Made by a program: the position numbers and the translations under genes. A stretch of 64,000 bases of DNA from Penelope pileata (taxonomy: Eukaryota; Chordata; Aves; Galliformes; Cracidae): NCBI GenBank assembly GCA_013396635.1, contig WBMW01000210.1, forward strand, positions 310,001 through 374,000, read 5' to 3'. The notes under the pieces are model-generated. The model did not search any database, had not been told where the DNA came from, and saw nothing but the letters and a program-made list of their open reading frames with translations. Shown piece after piece: positions 35,608 through 47,865 of this stretch. How positions within the stretch are numbered: the stretch's first letter is position 1; every line of letters begins with the position of its first letter.

Positions 35608-37052
35608 GAAGGAATGCCTCAGATCAGAAAGCTGTTGAATAATTTTTTTAATCTATACTCTAAACTTTGATATATTATATAAAATATATATATATTATAT
35701 ATATTAAGGAAAAGCCCACACTGAAAATTTTAAAGTTAAGACGATATGCGTCTTACAGAAGCTAAGCAGAATTTTAAAGATTGAGACGATGTTTAGACAT
35801 TTACTGGTGTCTCCAACCATGGCAGCTGCAGTGTAGGTGGCAACATTTCATTTTTTAGAAGCATGTGCTGGGGCCATACTCTACATGTTCAAAGCTAACA
35901 ATCTATAAGCTAGATGACGGGTCTCCTCCTGGCGGTTTCCTTTGTATGTCTGTTGTTGGTTTGTTGGGTTGATTTTCGTGTTGTTGTTGTTTTCCTCAGT
36001 TTCGATCTCTGCCTCTCTTTTCGTTGTTCAGTTCAGTTATTGAGCCATTTGAGCCTTTTGTTGACAACCGTCAGATTGCTGATTTTCGACAGAGCATCCT
36101 GTGTGTTTATGTTGTCCCTGGCTCTTCCAGTTCCACCTGGTTCTCTCTGTTGGAGTGGGAGTTTTCTGCACTCACTGAGATTTCTGGGAGGAGGGAAAGG
36201 CTGGGGCCGGGATTTTGTTTTTTTCTGGTTCAGAAACACATGCCTCCACTAAACTGTGATACCCCTTTCTCAGTTCTCCCTACTTTTGGGCTGTAGAGTA
36301 ATACTTGGCTTTCAGCTCCTTTTATGATAACCATAGTAGCAGTCTATCATACATATATTATAACATGATGTCATGTGCAGACTATAAAATAGCAAAATAG
36401 AGAAGGCAGGGGGAAATTTTTGCATTTATATTTTTATATTGTAGGAAATAAATATATATATATATTCAACTATCCATTCAAAACCAGGGCTGCTGTGAAA
36501 GCTAGACAGCCAATGAGTCAAGAGCCATCTCTGGGCGGAGATTCAAAGGCTTAAAAAATTATATTCTAATTTACATTATTTATACTATGTCTTTATAATC
36601 CTAGATTGTTGTGGGGTTTTTTTGTTGTTGTTGTTTTGTTTTGGGTTTTTTTGGAATGACTGAAAGAAAAACCTGCCGCAGTTCAGTGGCAGGGGCTATC
36701 AATGCAAGATTATCTCGGATTATAATCATGTGATGATGTCCTATAAAGGTTCACGTATTCTCTTGTGACCAAGGTAACATGTTCCACAGCACAGCAGACT
36801 GATGACAGCAGGAAGAAGGGATGCTTTACTTCTTCCTGCGAAATATTTCTTCCTTTCTTGAAGGGATGCAGAGTCCAGCTGAAATGTGAATGGGGGACTT
36901 GCAGCTTTTATCACAAAAGAGATTGCTCTGTGGGCTTGGGGTTCTTCTTTGTTTTATTATTTTAAAGTAAATGAGCTCCATGCGTTCACACAATATCACT
37001 TCAGGTTAGAAAAGAAAAAAAAAAGAAACAAAAAAGGTGCAAAAACTCCACA
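35608..37052 (+). other. PRDM11: proximal 3' UTR of PRDM11 (unique part)
   Basis: Sequence after the stop codon is AT-rich with several TA dinucleotide runs (about 35670-35706 and 36452-36466) and T/GTTG tracts near 36610-36655. A possible early poly(A) signal AATAAA occurs near 36447. The composition fits a long UTR; its extent is inferred. Confidence 0.6.
35668..35706 (+). repeat. AT-dinucleotide tract
   Basis: An imperfect TA/TATATT run just after the PRDM11 stop, in the 3' UTR. Confidence 0.75.
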
Positions 37053-38913
37053 GATGCTAGTGCCTTGCCCCGCTGATGTGGCATGGACAGCACCAACCTG
37101 ACCTGACCATCATGGGAGTGAGAACCTGTTGTCCAGAAGGTCTCTGAGCTGACAAGTTCTCACTTCCCAGAGGGATGAGCTTTGTGCCAAGCTGTGTTGT
37201 TTGGAAACATGATGGTGGTATCAGCAACACTGAACCTGTCCTTTCTCCTGTTACCCCCCCTGCCCTTGGTCTTGGTGCTACGATATCTCTAGAACCGTTG
37301 CTGCTAGTTGATAGCTTTTCATTTATATAAATATATATATATATATAATATTATTTTATTTTTTAAACTTTTTCATTTGTTTTCAATGGAGATGTAGCAT
37401 GTTTGGAACCGATCTCTCTCGGAGTCACTTTCACTGCCAGGGTTCACACACTGTCTTCCCCGGGAAAACACGCACTTCTACCTAGATCTCACTCACCTCC
37501 CACTAACCTGTTTGCAGACCTGCACGGTGAATGTCGGTGTTCAGCAAAGCCACTGCCCACCGACTCAGCTCTCAGACCCACAGACACAGCTCAGCTGGCG
37601 TTTGTCAGGGCTTTGGACATGCTACCCCTCTATCCCTGTGGCGAGTAGAGGTGGGGCCTGCTTGGAGCGCTCACGGGGTGAACCCTTCCGTCCTCTGCCC
37701 TGGCTCAGCCCCATCGCAGTTGGAGAGGGGCAGAGCAGCCCTCGCGTGCCGCGGGCCGGCCAGGCCAGCGAGCTGCAGACCCTTAGCACTTACTCCCTTT
37801 CCCCCACGCCGTACCTCAGATGACACGTGCCGCCTGCTGCAGGCTCGCTGGGACAGGGGGAGCAAGTGTGCCAGGGCCCCCAGTGTGCCTCCTGCAGCCT
37901 GCAGGCACGTCGCAAGCTAGGCCAGGGCATTGCTCCCTAGCAGTGCCTGGGCACTGATGCGCAACACCTAGCAAGCAGAAAGTGGTTTTATTTGCATAAA
38001 TTGCTTTATTTACATCTTTTCCCGCTTTTCCCAATAAATTATGTGATCAAATTGACCCATTCAACTCAAGGAGCAAGAGTTAAGCTGGAAAGCCTCTGGC
38101 ATGGTACAGGCTGGAGGCAGCTCTGTGTGTGACCACACAGCAGGGATCTCTGTACATGAGGTGTCTGAGGCCCTCCAGATCTGGTGGCCAGCTCTGCTGA
38201 TGGTGCTGCCATAAAGCCGACAGAGCCCTTTCCTTCCAGGCAGCTGGCAGGTCCCCCCCTTAATTACAATTTGAGAAGAATTGCTGCTCCATGAGTCCTT
38301 GACCTGGAGATGGGCGAGGTAAATGTAGATGTTGGAGACAGGCAAAGGGGGGAGAGTATTCCTGCTCAGGTGTGCACAGGTGTCTGGGAACTGTGGCAGC
38401 AGGAGCAAAAATAACAAAAAAAGATACTTGCTGTGAGCTGCTCTTGGTCTTGGGGAGGCTGGCAAGGCAGTTTCCCTCCTCCCCTTTTCTTTATTTTCCT
38501 TTTCCTTTGCTCAACTCTGTACCTCTTTGTGGGAGAGAGAAAAAAAACAATCACCTGCCTTTCTGTTTGCAGCACTGAAAGCTCCTCAGCACGGGGCTTT
38601 TTTCATGGAGGCCATCAGATGGCCTGGCGTACGTGAGGGAAGGGACACCTGGGGACAGTCTCCAGGCACCTCTGTAAACAGCGGCAACTCCCCAGGGCTT
38701 GTGCCGAGCCACCTGAAATGTCTGTGTGCAGCCTCCGCTCCCAGCCCCTTTGCTTTTCTGTCACTGAGGAGAAAATGGTGCCTTGCCTTGGTTGGCAAGG
38801 TAAAAGCCTCCAGAGACTTGTTCAGAAATGATCCCTGTCATTATCACTCCTTCCTGCTGGTTGGTTTGCAAATCCCACTCTCATCAGCCACGTCGTCCAC
38901 CGGGTGCTTTATT
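37053..38913 (+). repeat. duplicated block, copy A (complete)
   Basis: 1861 bases that recur at 38915-40579. The left 298 bases (37053-37350) match 38915-39212 at an offset of 1862. The segment from 37772 to 38913 matches 39438-40579 at an offset of 1666. The stretches I compared are identical base for base, including homopolymers. The copy ends exactly at a lone N (38914). It carries 3'-UTR-like DNA, a TA run at the point where copy B breaks (37323-37350), and an AATAAA at 38033-38038. Confidence 0.95.
38033..38038 (+). terminator. candidate polyadenylation signal AATAAA (also present in copy B at 39699-39704)
   Basis: The hexamer sits in CCCAATAAATTATG. It could end a PRDM11 transcript about 2.4 kb after the stop codon. 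Its second occurrence belongs to the duplicated block and probably is not a second real site. Confidence 0.4.
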
Positions 38914-38914
38914 N
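38914..38914. other. single N joining two contigs
   Basis: A lone ambiguous base lies exactly between the end of copy A and the start of copy B, as expected where two contig ends were placed side by side. Confidence 0.85.
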
Positions 38915-40579
38915 GATGCTAGTGCCTTGCCCCGCTGATGTGGCATGGACAGCACCAACCTGACCTGACCATCATGGGAGTGAGAACCTGTTGTCCAGAA
39001 GGTCTCTGAGCTGACAAGTTCTCACTTCCCAGAGGGATGAGCTTTGTGCCAAGCTGTGTTGTTTGGAAACATGATGGTGGTATCAGCAACACTGAACCTG
39101 TCCTTTCTCCTGTTACCCCCCCTGCCCTTGGTCTTGGTGCTACGATATCTCTAGAACCGTTGCTGCTAGTTGATAGCTTTTCATTTATATAAATATATAT
39201 ATATATATAATANNNNNNNNNNNNNNNNNNNNNNNNNNNNNNNNNNNNNNNNNNNNNNNNNNNNNNNNNNNNNNNNNNNNNNNNNNNNNNNNNNNNNNNN
39301 NNNNNNNNNNNNNNNNNNNNNNNNNNNNNNNNNNNNNNNNNNNNNNNNNNNNNNNNNNNNNNNNNNNNNNNNNNNNNNNNNNNNNNNNNNNNNNNNNNNN
39401 NNNNNNNNNNNNNNNNNNNNNNNNNNNNNNNNNNNNNGCTGCAGACCCTTAGCACTTACTCCCTTTCCCCCACGCCGTACCTCAGATGACACGTGCCGCC
39501 TGCTGCAGGCTCGCTGGGACAGGGGGAGCAAGTGTGCCAGGGCCCCCAGTGTGCCTCCTGCAGCCTGCAGGCACGTCGCAAGCTAGGCCAGGGCATTGCT
39601 CCCTAGCAGTGCCTGGGCACTGATGCGCAACACCTAGCAAGCAGAAAGTGGTTTTATTTGCATAAATTGCTTTATTTACATCTTTTCCCGCTTTTCCCAA
39701 TAAATTATGTGATCAAATTGACCCATTCAACTCAAGGAGCAAGAGTTAAGCTGGAAAGCCTCTGGCATGGTACAGGCTGGAGGCAGCTCTGTGTGTGACC
39801 ACACAGCAGGGATCTCTGTACATGAGGTGTCTGAGGCCCTCCAGATCTGGTGGCCAGCTCTGCTGATGGTGCTGCCATAAAGCCGACAGAGCCCTTTCCT
39901 TCCAGGCAGCTGGCAGGTCCCCCCCTTAATTACAATTTGAGAAGAATTGCTGCTCCATGAGTCCTTGACCTGGAGATGGGCGAGGTAAATGTAGATGTTG
40001 GAGACAGGCAAAGGGGGGAGAGTATTCCTGCTCAGGTGTGCACAGGTGTCTGGGAACTGTGGCAGCAGGAGCAAAAATAACAAAAAAAGATACTTGCTGT
40101 GAGCTGCTCTTGGTCTTGGGGAGGCTGGCAAGGCAGTTTCCCTCCTCCCCTTTTCTTTATTTTCCTTTTCCTTTGCTCAACTCTGTACCTCTTTGTGGGA
40201 GAGAGAAAAAAAACAATCACCTGCCTTTCTGTTTGCAGCACTGAAAGCTCCTCAGCACGGGGCTTTTTTCATGGAGGCCATCAGATGGCCTGGCGTACGT
40301 GAGGGAAGGGACACCTGGGGACAGTCTCCAGGCACCTCTGTAAACAGCGGCAACTCCCCAGGGCTTGTGCCGAGCCACCTGAAATGTCTGTGTGCAGCCT
40401 CCGCTCCCAGCCCCTTTGCTTTTCTGTCACTGAGGAGAAAATGGTGCCTTGCCTTGGTTGGCAAGGTAAAAGCCTCCAGAGACTTGTTCAGAAATGATCC
40501 CTGTCATTATCACTCCTTCCTGCTGGTTGGTTTGCAAATCCCACTCTCATCAGCCACGTCGTCCACCGGGTGCTTTATT
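38915..40579 (+). repeat. duplicated block, copy B (gapped)
   Basis: It repeats copy A, with 421 bases of A (37351-37771) replaced by 225 Ns. Beyond 40579 the sequence becomes unique and continues naturally (TTATTCCCAGTGGCAG), which copy A lacks because it stops at the N. This is best read as the true continuation, with copy A being the overlapping end of the neighbouring contig. Confidence 0.93.
39213..39437. other. assembly gap of 225 Ns
   Basis: The N run begins at the end of a TA dinucleotide tract, a usual place for reads to fail. The matching stretch in copy A is 421 bases, so the gap length here is not accurate. Open frames crossing it are meaningless. Confidence 0.97.
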
Positions 40580-42004
40580 CCCAGTGGCAGAGAGGAGATG
40601 GGGCGGGTGGCTTTTTCCTCCAGGCAGCCAGTTGGAAAAGGGAAAGTGTTTGTTTCTTTTGCAAATAACTCTGCACGCATTTGTGAGCAGTGTCAGTGGG
40701 AAGAGCGATTCCCAGGACAGGACATTGCTGATAGTCGTGAGCAGGAGAGGTCAGAGACCCCTCGCATTGGTTATGGGGGGAAATGGGCACTCGGTGCAGC
40801 AGCCGCAATGCAAACAACCCCCCATCATCCCCCATCAGAAAATAAGCCCAGCCTTTGTACTAGACAAAGGCAGGTGCTTTGCAAGCCTTCCCTCCAGGTT
40901 TATCCGCCTATCTCAGATCTGTAGCTGTTACTCACATGGATAGACCTGTGGATGGGAACGTGACTGCCGGCACGAGCGAGGCTGCGGGGTGGGGGAGAGG
41001 AATAACAATGCAAAGCGCCCTTGGCTTCTCGGCGCCTTGCCTGGCCAGCCTTGCCTGAGAGCGGGTGCCGTGTGGTGCCCTGTCTGTGGGCAGCTCTGGG
41101 GTGCGAGGCCATGGTGGCAGCGGGGAGGGCAGAGAGAGGCTGACCCAGATGGGAAGTCGCTGTGCACCAGCTTTAATCGGCGCCTTCCCGCTGCTCTGAC
41201 CCAGGGGGGGCTGTTTTGTACGTATTGCTCTCAGCTTCATGAGCGGCTGCTGCAGCAGCTAGAGCAGGGTTTTGTTTTTCTCAGATGAGCTCTTTATCTT
41301 CTCCTCCCATCCCCTTCGTAGCTAGGGCATCTGACTGTGAATAATGCACACTTCTCCAGACCCCAGGGCTTGTATTTCTAGCCCGTGGGCTTTTGGGTTG
41401 CCAATTTTCCCTACCCACTTTTTGCTCAGGCTCTTTGACTCTTGTTGCCTGCCGCAAAGCAGAACCCATTAAGCACACACAGACGTGACCTGCAGGGCTC
41501 ACTGGTGGCTGGAGGAACCAGTGCCCTCCGGCCACGAGACCGAACAGGGATAATCCTCATGGAACAAGAGACCAAAGCCCTTCCCATACCAGCAGCAGCA
41601 CGCGGGAGCCGCGGGGATGAGAGGCGGAGGGCAGGGTACCCACGTGTCATCTACGCTGGGGCTTGCGCTGACCCCAGCCGTGTCCCCCTGTGCCGGTCGC
41701 GCTTTTGCCAACAGGAATCCTCAGACGTGATTCAGGCTCCATCTATCTCACAGCACAAACTCAAGCAGGTGGCCCACGGGGTTTTCGGTGTCCTCTTTCC
41801 TCCTTATCCATATTGCTGTTTGTTTGACCAGTGGGTAAAACAATTGAAACAGCCGGCTTGCAAATAAGCAGCAACATGCTCTGCTTTTGCAGATTGCCCT
41901 CCTAGCCCTGTTGAAAGAGGTCTTAAAAGCAGAGAAATGGTACGTTTCTCCCCCAGCCATTGTATTCAATGCAGTAATGCCTATGCAATTCCTGTCTCCC
42001 TTGG

Positions 42005-42210
42005 AGACATGTATGATGTGTGTGCATGTAAGCTAGTGTATGTATACAGTACATATGCATACAGTCTATATATTGTATATACGCACATCCCAGTACATAT
42101 ACACACCATACAAAAGATAAAATCACATGCTTATATATCTATAAATAAAATCCTATATATTTATATATTTCTATGTTTTCAATAGATATAAAGATATAAT
42201 ATAGAGATAG
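42005..42210 (+). repeat. AT/CA-rich low-complexity stretch
   Basis: An irregular mixture of TATGTA, CATATA and ATATAT words over about 200 bases. It is not a clean microsatellite, and resembles low-complexity 3' UTR sequence. Confidence 0.6.
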
Positions 42211-43728
42211 AATCAACCACCCTTGTGTAGGGCTGGCCCTGTGTTCTGGCACAAGGCACGTAACACTGAAGACTTTGGACTTTGGGATAGTTTTAGCCAT
42301 ACACTGAGGCCTACATTTACAGGTATAGCACTCTGCAGAGAGGGGCTTTGCTGTGGTTAGGGCAAGGGGGCTCCTTGCTGGCATGTTAACCAAGTGCTAA
42401 TAAGAAGTCGTAGGGGAATGTCTTGGTGCGAGAAAGCGCTCGAGTGTCCTTGTCTTCTGTGTAAGCCTTTGGCTAAGGTCCTGTGTGCTCACATATGGGC
42501 AGACATATCCCACCCTCATATGCACTTTTCTGTCTCTGCTCGGATGTAGTTGGCAGCTGCGTATACCCGTGTTGCAGAAACATGGCACTGCTTTTCCCAC
42601 CTGCCATGGCTAGCGCAGCACGAGGCAAGAGAGTGTGTTGGCACCATGTTTCACACACTGCTATCGGTCAGTAACGCAGTGATGGAGCTGGAGTGGAGCA
42701 AGGAAAGCCAATGCGTTACGCATTGAGGGACAGTCACAGGACCAGAGCTGGCAGGGATACTGTGCCGAGCCCAAGCAGCAAGCGAGGAGTGGCTTTGGCA
42801 GACCAGCCTGCACTGCACCCACACGCCTCTCCTCACAGGCTCAGCCGCATGGTGGGGCTGCTGTGGACAGGCCGCTGGCCGAGCTCTGGCCAGACCTGGC
42901 AGCTGCCTTGCCGCTCAATCCGTTGTCATTTTCACCTTCTGCTGGGAGGAGGGTGGACGCTGATCCCCACAGTTGGCTTACACTGGTATCGCACAAGCCA
43001 GTGCTGTGCGAGCTCCCCCCAACCTCCACACCCCCCAGGCCTCTCACCTCCACACAACTGGTAATCCACCTCAGCCGCATCCCGCCCACCGCGGGGAGCA
43101 ACCCAGCCCTGCTCCTCACCAAACTCACGGAGGGTTTCCTCACCCCCAGCCCTCTCCTCCGGATGCCACTGACACTCGTGCAGGCTTGGCGAGCGAGCAC
43201 GCTGCCGCCAGGCCACGGACTCTGATGCACTGCACCTCACATTGAATAAGCTCGCTGGGCCGGGTGGGGGAACCGCGTCTCCTATGCTGTAATGTCCTGG
43301 ATGCTACAGGAGGGCACAGAGCTTTCTGCCAGTCATGGTGTCCTCGCAGGCTCACCCGACTGTTGGCAAGATGCGTTTCTCGTTCTCGCTTTCAGAAAGC
43401 AGAAAGTTTTGCCCCAAACCTCTCCGTACCCCCACCCAAGCACAGCCCTGCTGAACTGTTTCAAGCTGTCTCTCACCCACCCACCACACACACACAACAC
43501 ACAATGAGAGAAAAATATCTAGAAGTCTATTACTACATATGTATTAATATGTTAATATCACTCTTTTGGAGAACATTAAAACATTATTACTTTACAGACT
43601 ATGCTTTATAGTACCTGTGTGAAAGGACCTAGGACACTGGATACGAATAGAGCTATGTTGATATATCATAGTATGTACACGAGAACCTTCCTTTTGTCAT
43701 ATTATCCTTGTAATGTAAAATGATTGTT

Positions 43729-43734
43729 AATAAA
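43729..43734 (+). terminator. candidate distal PRDM11 polyadenylation signal AATAAA
   Basis: The hexamer in TTGTTAATAAAAAAA is followed by GTTTAAGTTT and then a change of composition. It lies 8.1 kb after the stop in the window, or about 6.3 to 6.5 kb after removing the duplicated block. Confidence 0.4.
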
Positions 43735-43740
43735 AAAAAA

Positions 43741-46700
43741 AGTTTAAGTTTATCAAGTTGGGTCACTAATTCTTAATATTATGATTGGAAGTTAACATAA
43801 TTTTCCCAAAGCATCTGAACAGGTGCGCTGCCTCCTCCCCTGCCCGCTCTGGCGAATGCTGAGTGTGAGCTGCTGCTGCACAAACGGCAGGCTTTCATTC
43901 GCTGTGATTAAACTCATTTGTTTCTGAGCAGTAAGCAAACCCAGCAAAACCCTGGCAGCAGCCAGGGCTTAGCTCCAGCTCAGCAGGCTCAGGGTTTGCT
44001 GGGCACTTGGCAGCCAGTGGCGGAAAACCCGTCTCTGGGGTTTTGCCATTGCTAGTCAATTGGTAGCACACGGAACAGGGCAATGCTTCACTTTCAGCAG
44101 ATCGACCGTGTGTGAAGAGTAAGAGCAGCATGCAAAATTCATTGCTGATTTGTGATTAGCCTCCTAGAAGAGGTTTTGTGCTGCGGACACTCAACCGCCG
44201 CTGTGGGCAGTGATTACCTCCTTGCTGGTATCTTTGAACCAAAGACTTAGAAGCAAGACTCCTTCAAGCAAAGTGCACGATCTGAGTCACTGTAAGGAAG
44301 GGAAGCTTGCACAAATTTATCTGATCCAACACTAAATGTGCCCTTCATTTTTAGGACCACAGATTCTCATGTCAATATGAGTGAAAAGGAAATTGAAAAA
44401 TTCCTCTGTGGTGGTTGTCATAGCATTAACGCCTGGCATGCTCTTTCCCAGCTCTGCTGGTGTCCTGGACGTGCTCCACGGAGATGGCTGTTGTTAGCAG
44501 CTGGCACTCAGAACTTAATTTAGCAAAAATACAAAGCCGTTGTCCTTTCCTGGAAATGGGAGGTCTGTGGGAAAACGGGTTGTGCTGTAGGGCTGGCCCC
44601 AGAGCAGCACAAGGGAACAGAGGCTGCTGCTTGTAGAGCTGCTGCCACACAAATGGAGCCATGGCTCCTTTACAAGGGGCTCTAAAAATATCCGGCGGAT
44701 AATCAAAGGCTCCTGCAGAACAGCATCTGTGCTAACGAGACTTCTCGGCTCTCTGAAGTCCCTCGTTTGAAGTTGTTTTGATCCAAGGGGAAAAACAAGT
44801 TTGTTGTCTGCACTGCTGCCACCCGTTCCCGTTTCTGGGGGGATGGTGCGGGGTGGGCGCGCAGCACGAGGGCAGCACGACGGGCACAGTGGGTGCAGCC
44901 TTCTCTGGGGGGCCGGCAGCAGCCCCGGGCCCAGCAGACTCACTTTGTGGTTCCTCCTTGTGCTTTAACACTGACTGTGATCGGTGACAGAGTGCCCCCA
45001 AACTGTCAATGAGGTAAATACCTCCCACTCCTGCCCCCAAAATGTTTTCTCTTTCTTTTATGTGCAGTTTTTGATCTCTGTGTCTTGCTAGGAACCAGAT
45101 AATTCCGGTGATGGTATTGGGTCAGTTAAGCAGGTATTTTACAGGCACACAGTTTGCAGAGGATCATCAGCACCCCCTTGAAAGTACAGAGATCAGCAGC
45201 AAGACTGAATCCAAATTCACTTCTTAGCTTTACTGGCAGAGATGCTGCCAGTAGCTGGGAGGAAGCTGATTGCCACATCCTATTCCCTAACCTCTTCGCA
45301 GCTGCAGGAAAGCCGTTACTGCTTTGCTTAGCTACCACCCCACTGAAAAGCCAATGGCCTTCCAGTGTTTGGCCAGAAGAGGACTCCACTCCTGGCTGCT
45401 CCCCTTCTCACCCCATACCCATCCCTTGGCGGGACCGGGCACAGGACCTGCTGGTGCCTCATCCCAGTGTTCTGCCCCTCCAGCTGGTGAGCTGCACATA
45501 CAGGGCCTTGCCCTACAGTAAACAAACAGACACAATGCGGATACAGTTTGGAATTATTTACTTGTGTTGATTTACATTTTGTGCTGTAACAGTAGACACA
45601 ATGGCTGAGTCTCATGCTCTGTGTTTGTGCTTTGGACTGTGCGTACACTATAGCCTTGACAGACAATATCTGCTCTGTGCAATACACACATTTGGACACT
45701 GCAGGACTGAGTAAGCAGAAAAGCCTTCTCATGCTGGAAGGCCGCGAAGCACTATTTCACTTTGCTACTATTGTTGTGCAGTTCGATATTACCAACAGAA
45801 GAAACAACATAAAGTGTTAAGTCTATGTTTTTGCTCATCATGCTTATCTTCAGCAAATGAACCGAATTTATTTTGAGACTTAGTTGCATTCTGAAAAACA
45901 TAAAAGATGCTGCCAAAGCTCTGCCCTTCAATCCAAGCAAACTTAAACTGACCTCCAAAAGAGTGCAAGAAGCCTGGTCCAAGCCACTTTGGCTCCCAGA
46001 CTTAACTAAATGTCATTGTGCTTAACTCAGACCAAGGGTAGTAATGATGCTAAAACATCCCAGAGACTATTCCAGGGACTCTCAATGATTTCCATTTTTT
46101 AATCTTTTCTACAGTAGCACAAATTGCCTAGGGTTTTTTCCATCTCTACAGCCTCTTTGCTTCCAGCTCCACTGCTTCTTCATGTTAATGGGTTATAGTA
46201 GGCAGAAGGATCAGTGCAACTGCTGAATTGCCTTTGGGGAATCTAATGACCTGGCTTCTTGGTCACACACGTAGCTTAAGAACATTAATTGTCATAACTG
46301 CTTTTTTGCTTCTTCTCTTACGAAGTGATTTATAAGCAGCAGTGCTTGTTTTAAGCCATGCCAGTTGTGCTCGCTGCTGTTCCTGTATTTACAGCTTCAG
46401 GAGCTGAAGACCATGGGGCTGTCTGGCTCGGTTCTCTGGCAATTTTACACTGAAGCGGTACTTTTCTACTCATATTGGTGAAGCCGCCTGATATGACAAC
46501 ACTGAGAATTTCCAAATACTTTTTGTTTATATATATAATGTTGCCATCTCCCACAATAGCTTCACAGTTAGTTTGCTTGGGCCAGTTTAGTTCCTGCGGC
46601 CCATGGGGTGCAGGGGCTCAGGGGCATACAAGCATGGCGAAACATGTGGTACAGGCAGTTACGTGGGATAAAGGCAGGGCCCTGCACAGGCGCAGGAATG

Positions 46701-47853
46701 CGATGACAAACAGCTCCTCTTAGCAAAGTTCAAAAGGGCCAGGGCTGGGCGTCCCTGCCCCTCCAGTACCACACGTACGCAGCATTCCTTCTGTTCATGG
46801 GAGCCAGCACCCTTAACTGCACGGCCTTTCAGTCCCTGCAAACGGCTCGTTAAATCAACACCTGGCAGCCTCTTAGGACTGTGCTGAATACAAAAAGCAT
46901 TCTTCCCAGGCTAAAATGCCAGACAACAAAAAAGGTCTAGCCAGGGAAGATATATTTGTACTTCTCTTCTGCATTTCAATTCCATGCAGCAAAGGAGGGA
47001 ACAGCATCAGTCTTTAAATCCAATGGCACCACTTTGTCCCTTAGACAGTTTTGTGGTAAAGCATGTGCACATACCTTTTTCTGCTGTAAAGAGGCATTAA
47101 GTTTTTTGCAACAAAATCAGATTTGGAGGGGCTATTTGCTAGGTGCTGTAGGATTGCTATCTAATTACAGGGTGTGCCAAAACGACCAGGGGCAGAGGCA
47201 GACAATGCTGTTTACAGTCAGTCACCAAGATGTTATAAAAGGTTCATTAAAATAAGCAGGAGGCAGAACTACAGAAATACCTTGGCAGCAAGACAAATAC
47301 TTGGCCCTTTAGGCTTTTCAGTGCCAGTCAAATAGCATCATACAATAAAGTTGTCCTTCTTATCATTATCTATCATTATCTTATTGTTATCTATCATTCT
47401 ATGATTCTATGATTATCCTAAAAAGAAGGAAGAATTGCATAACTGCCAGCAACTATAGGTAGAATAGGCCAATATGACAATGAACTTTGCACTAAAATGG
47501 AAATGATTATTCCAAATATACAGGAATATCTACAGACAAATTGTGAAGATAGTAAGAATTCACCATCAACTAAATTTCTCCTATGTCTAGTTCAATCACA
47601 GCATCCTACAGCTTTTTCTTAATAAACAAAAACCCGTAGAACAAAACAAGATGTCAATTTTCTTTTTGTTGAAATCCCCTGTAGCCATTGGAGCAATATC
47701 AGCGATTAAAACATTAGGTATAAGGTTCATTGGCATATTTTGATTTTCTGTTTGTTTGGTTGATCAAATCTGTTTTTATCACTTTCTTCAAGGTGACCCT
47801 ATAACTCACTGCTGCACCACCTATAAAGATAACGCTTTTCAGTGTTCATTGAC
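43741..47853. other. interval between convergent PRDM11 and SYT13
   Basis: Sequence with no coding exon that I can support. A TTTATT at 45867-45872 (AATAAA on the minus strand) is a possible distal SYT13 poly(A) signal. A small TATC/ATTCTATG-like simple repeat lies near 47.36-47.41 kb. Confidence 0.5.
47360..47415 (+). repeat. TATCATT/ATTCTATG simple repeat
   Basis: Tandem TATCATTA-like units pass into two ATTCTATG octamers, the terminal repeat of CR1 elements. No clear CR1 body lies beside it, so it may be only the tail of a lost copy. Confidence 0.5.
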
Positions 47854-47859
47854 TTTATT
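47854..47859 (-). terminator. candidate SYT13 polyadenylation signal (TTTATT on plus strand)
   Basis: It reads AATAAA on the minus strand, 2.66 kb downstream of the SYT13 stop codon and just beyond the CR1 copy. If it is used, the CR1 copy lies inside the SYT13 3' UTR. Confidence 0.35.
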
Positions 47860-47865
47860 GATCTG

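Larger units (their letters stand above)
40580..43740 (+). other. distal PRDM11 3' UTR or downstream DNA
   Basis: There is no coding exon I recognise. GC-richer DNA at 40.6-41.7 kb is followed by AT-rich sequence with TATA/CATA words at 42.0-42.2 kb and a C-rich stretch near 43.0-43.2 kb. It ends in an AT-rich segment with AATAAA at 43729-43734, which could be a distal PRDM11 polyadenylation signal. Confidence 0.4.

Noticed and set aside
38919..39586. Long open frames of 116-178 residues on both strands
   Set aside because: They exist only because the 225-N gap contains no stop codons; the coding parts on either side are duplicated UTR sequence.
37053..40579. A genuine recent tandem duplication
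   Set aside because: The copies are identical where compared, abut at a lone N, and only one continues into unique DNA, which fits unmerged contigs better.
40193..40924. Plus-strand open frame of 243 residues
   Set aside because: It lies in PRDM11 3' UTR or downstream DNA, partly in the duplicated block. It shows no domain, biased composition or splice support, and fits a chance frame in GC-richer DNA.
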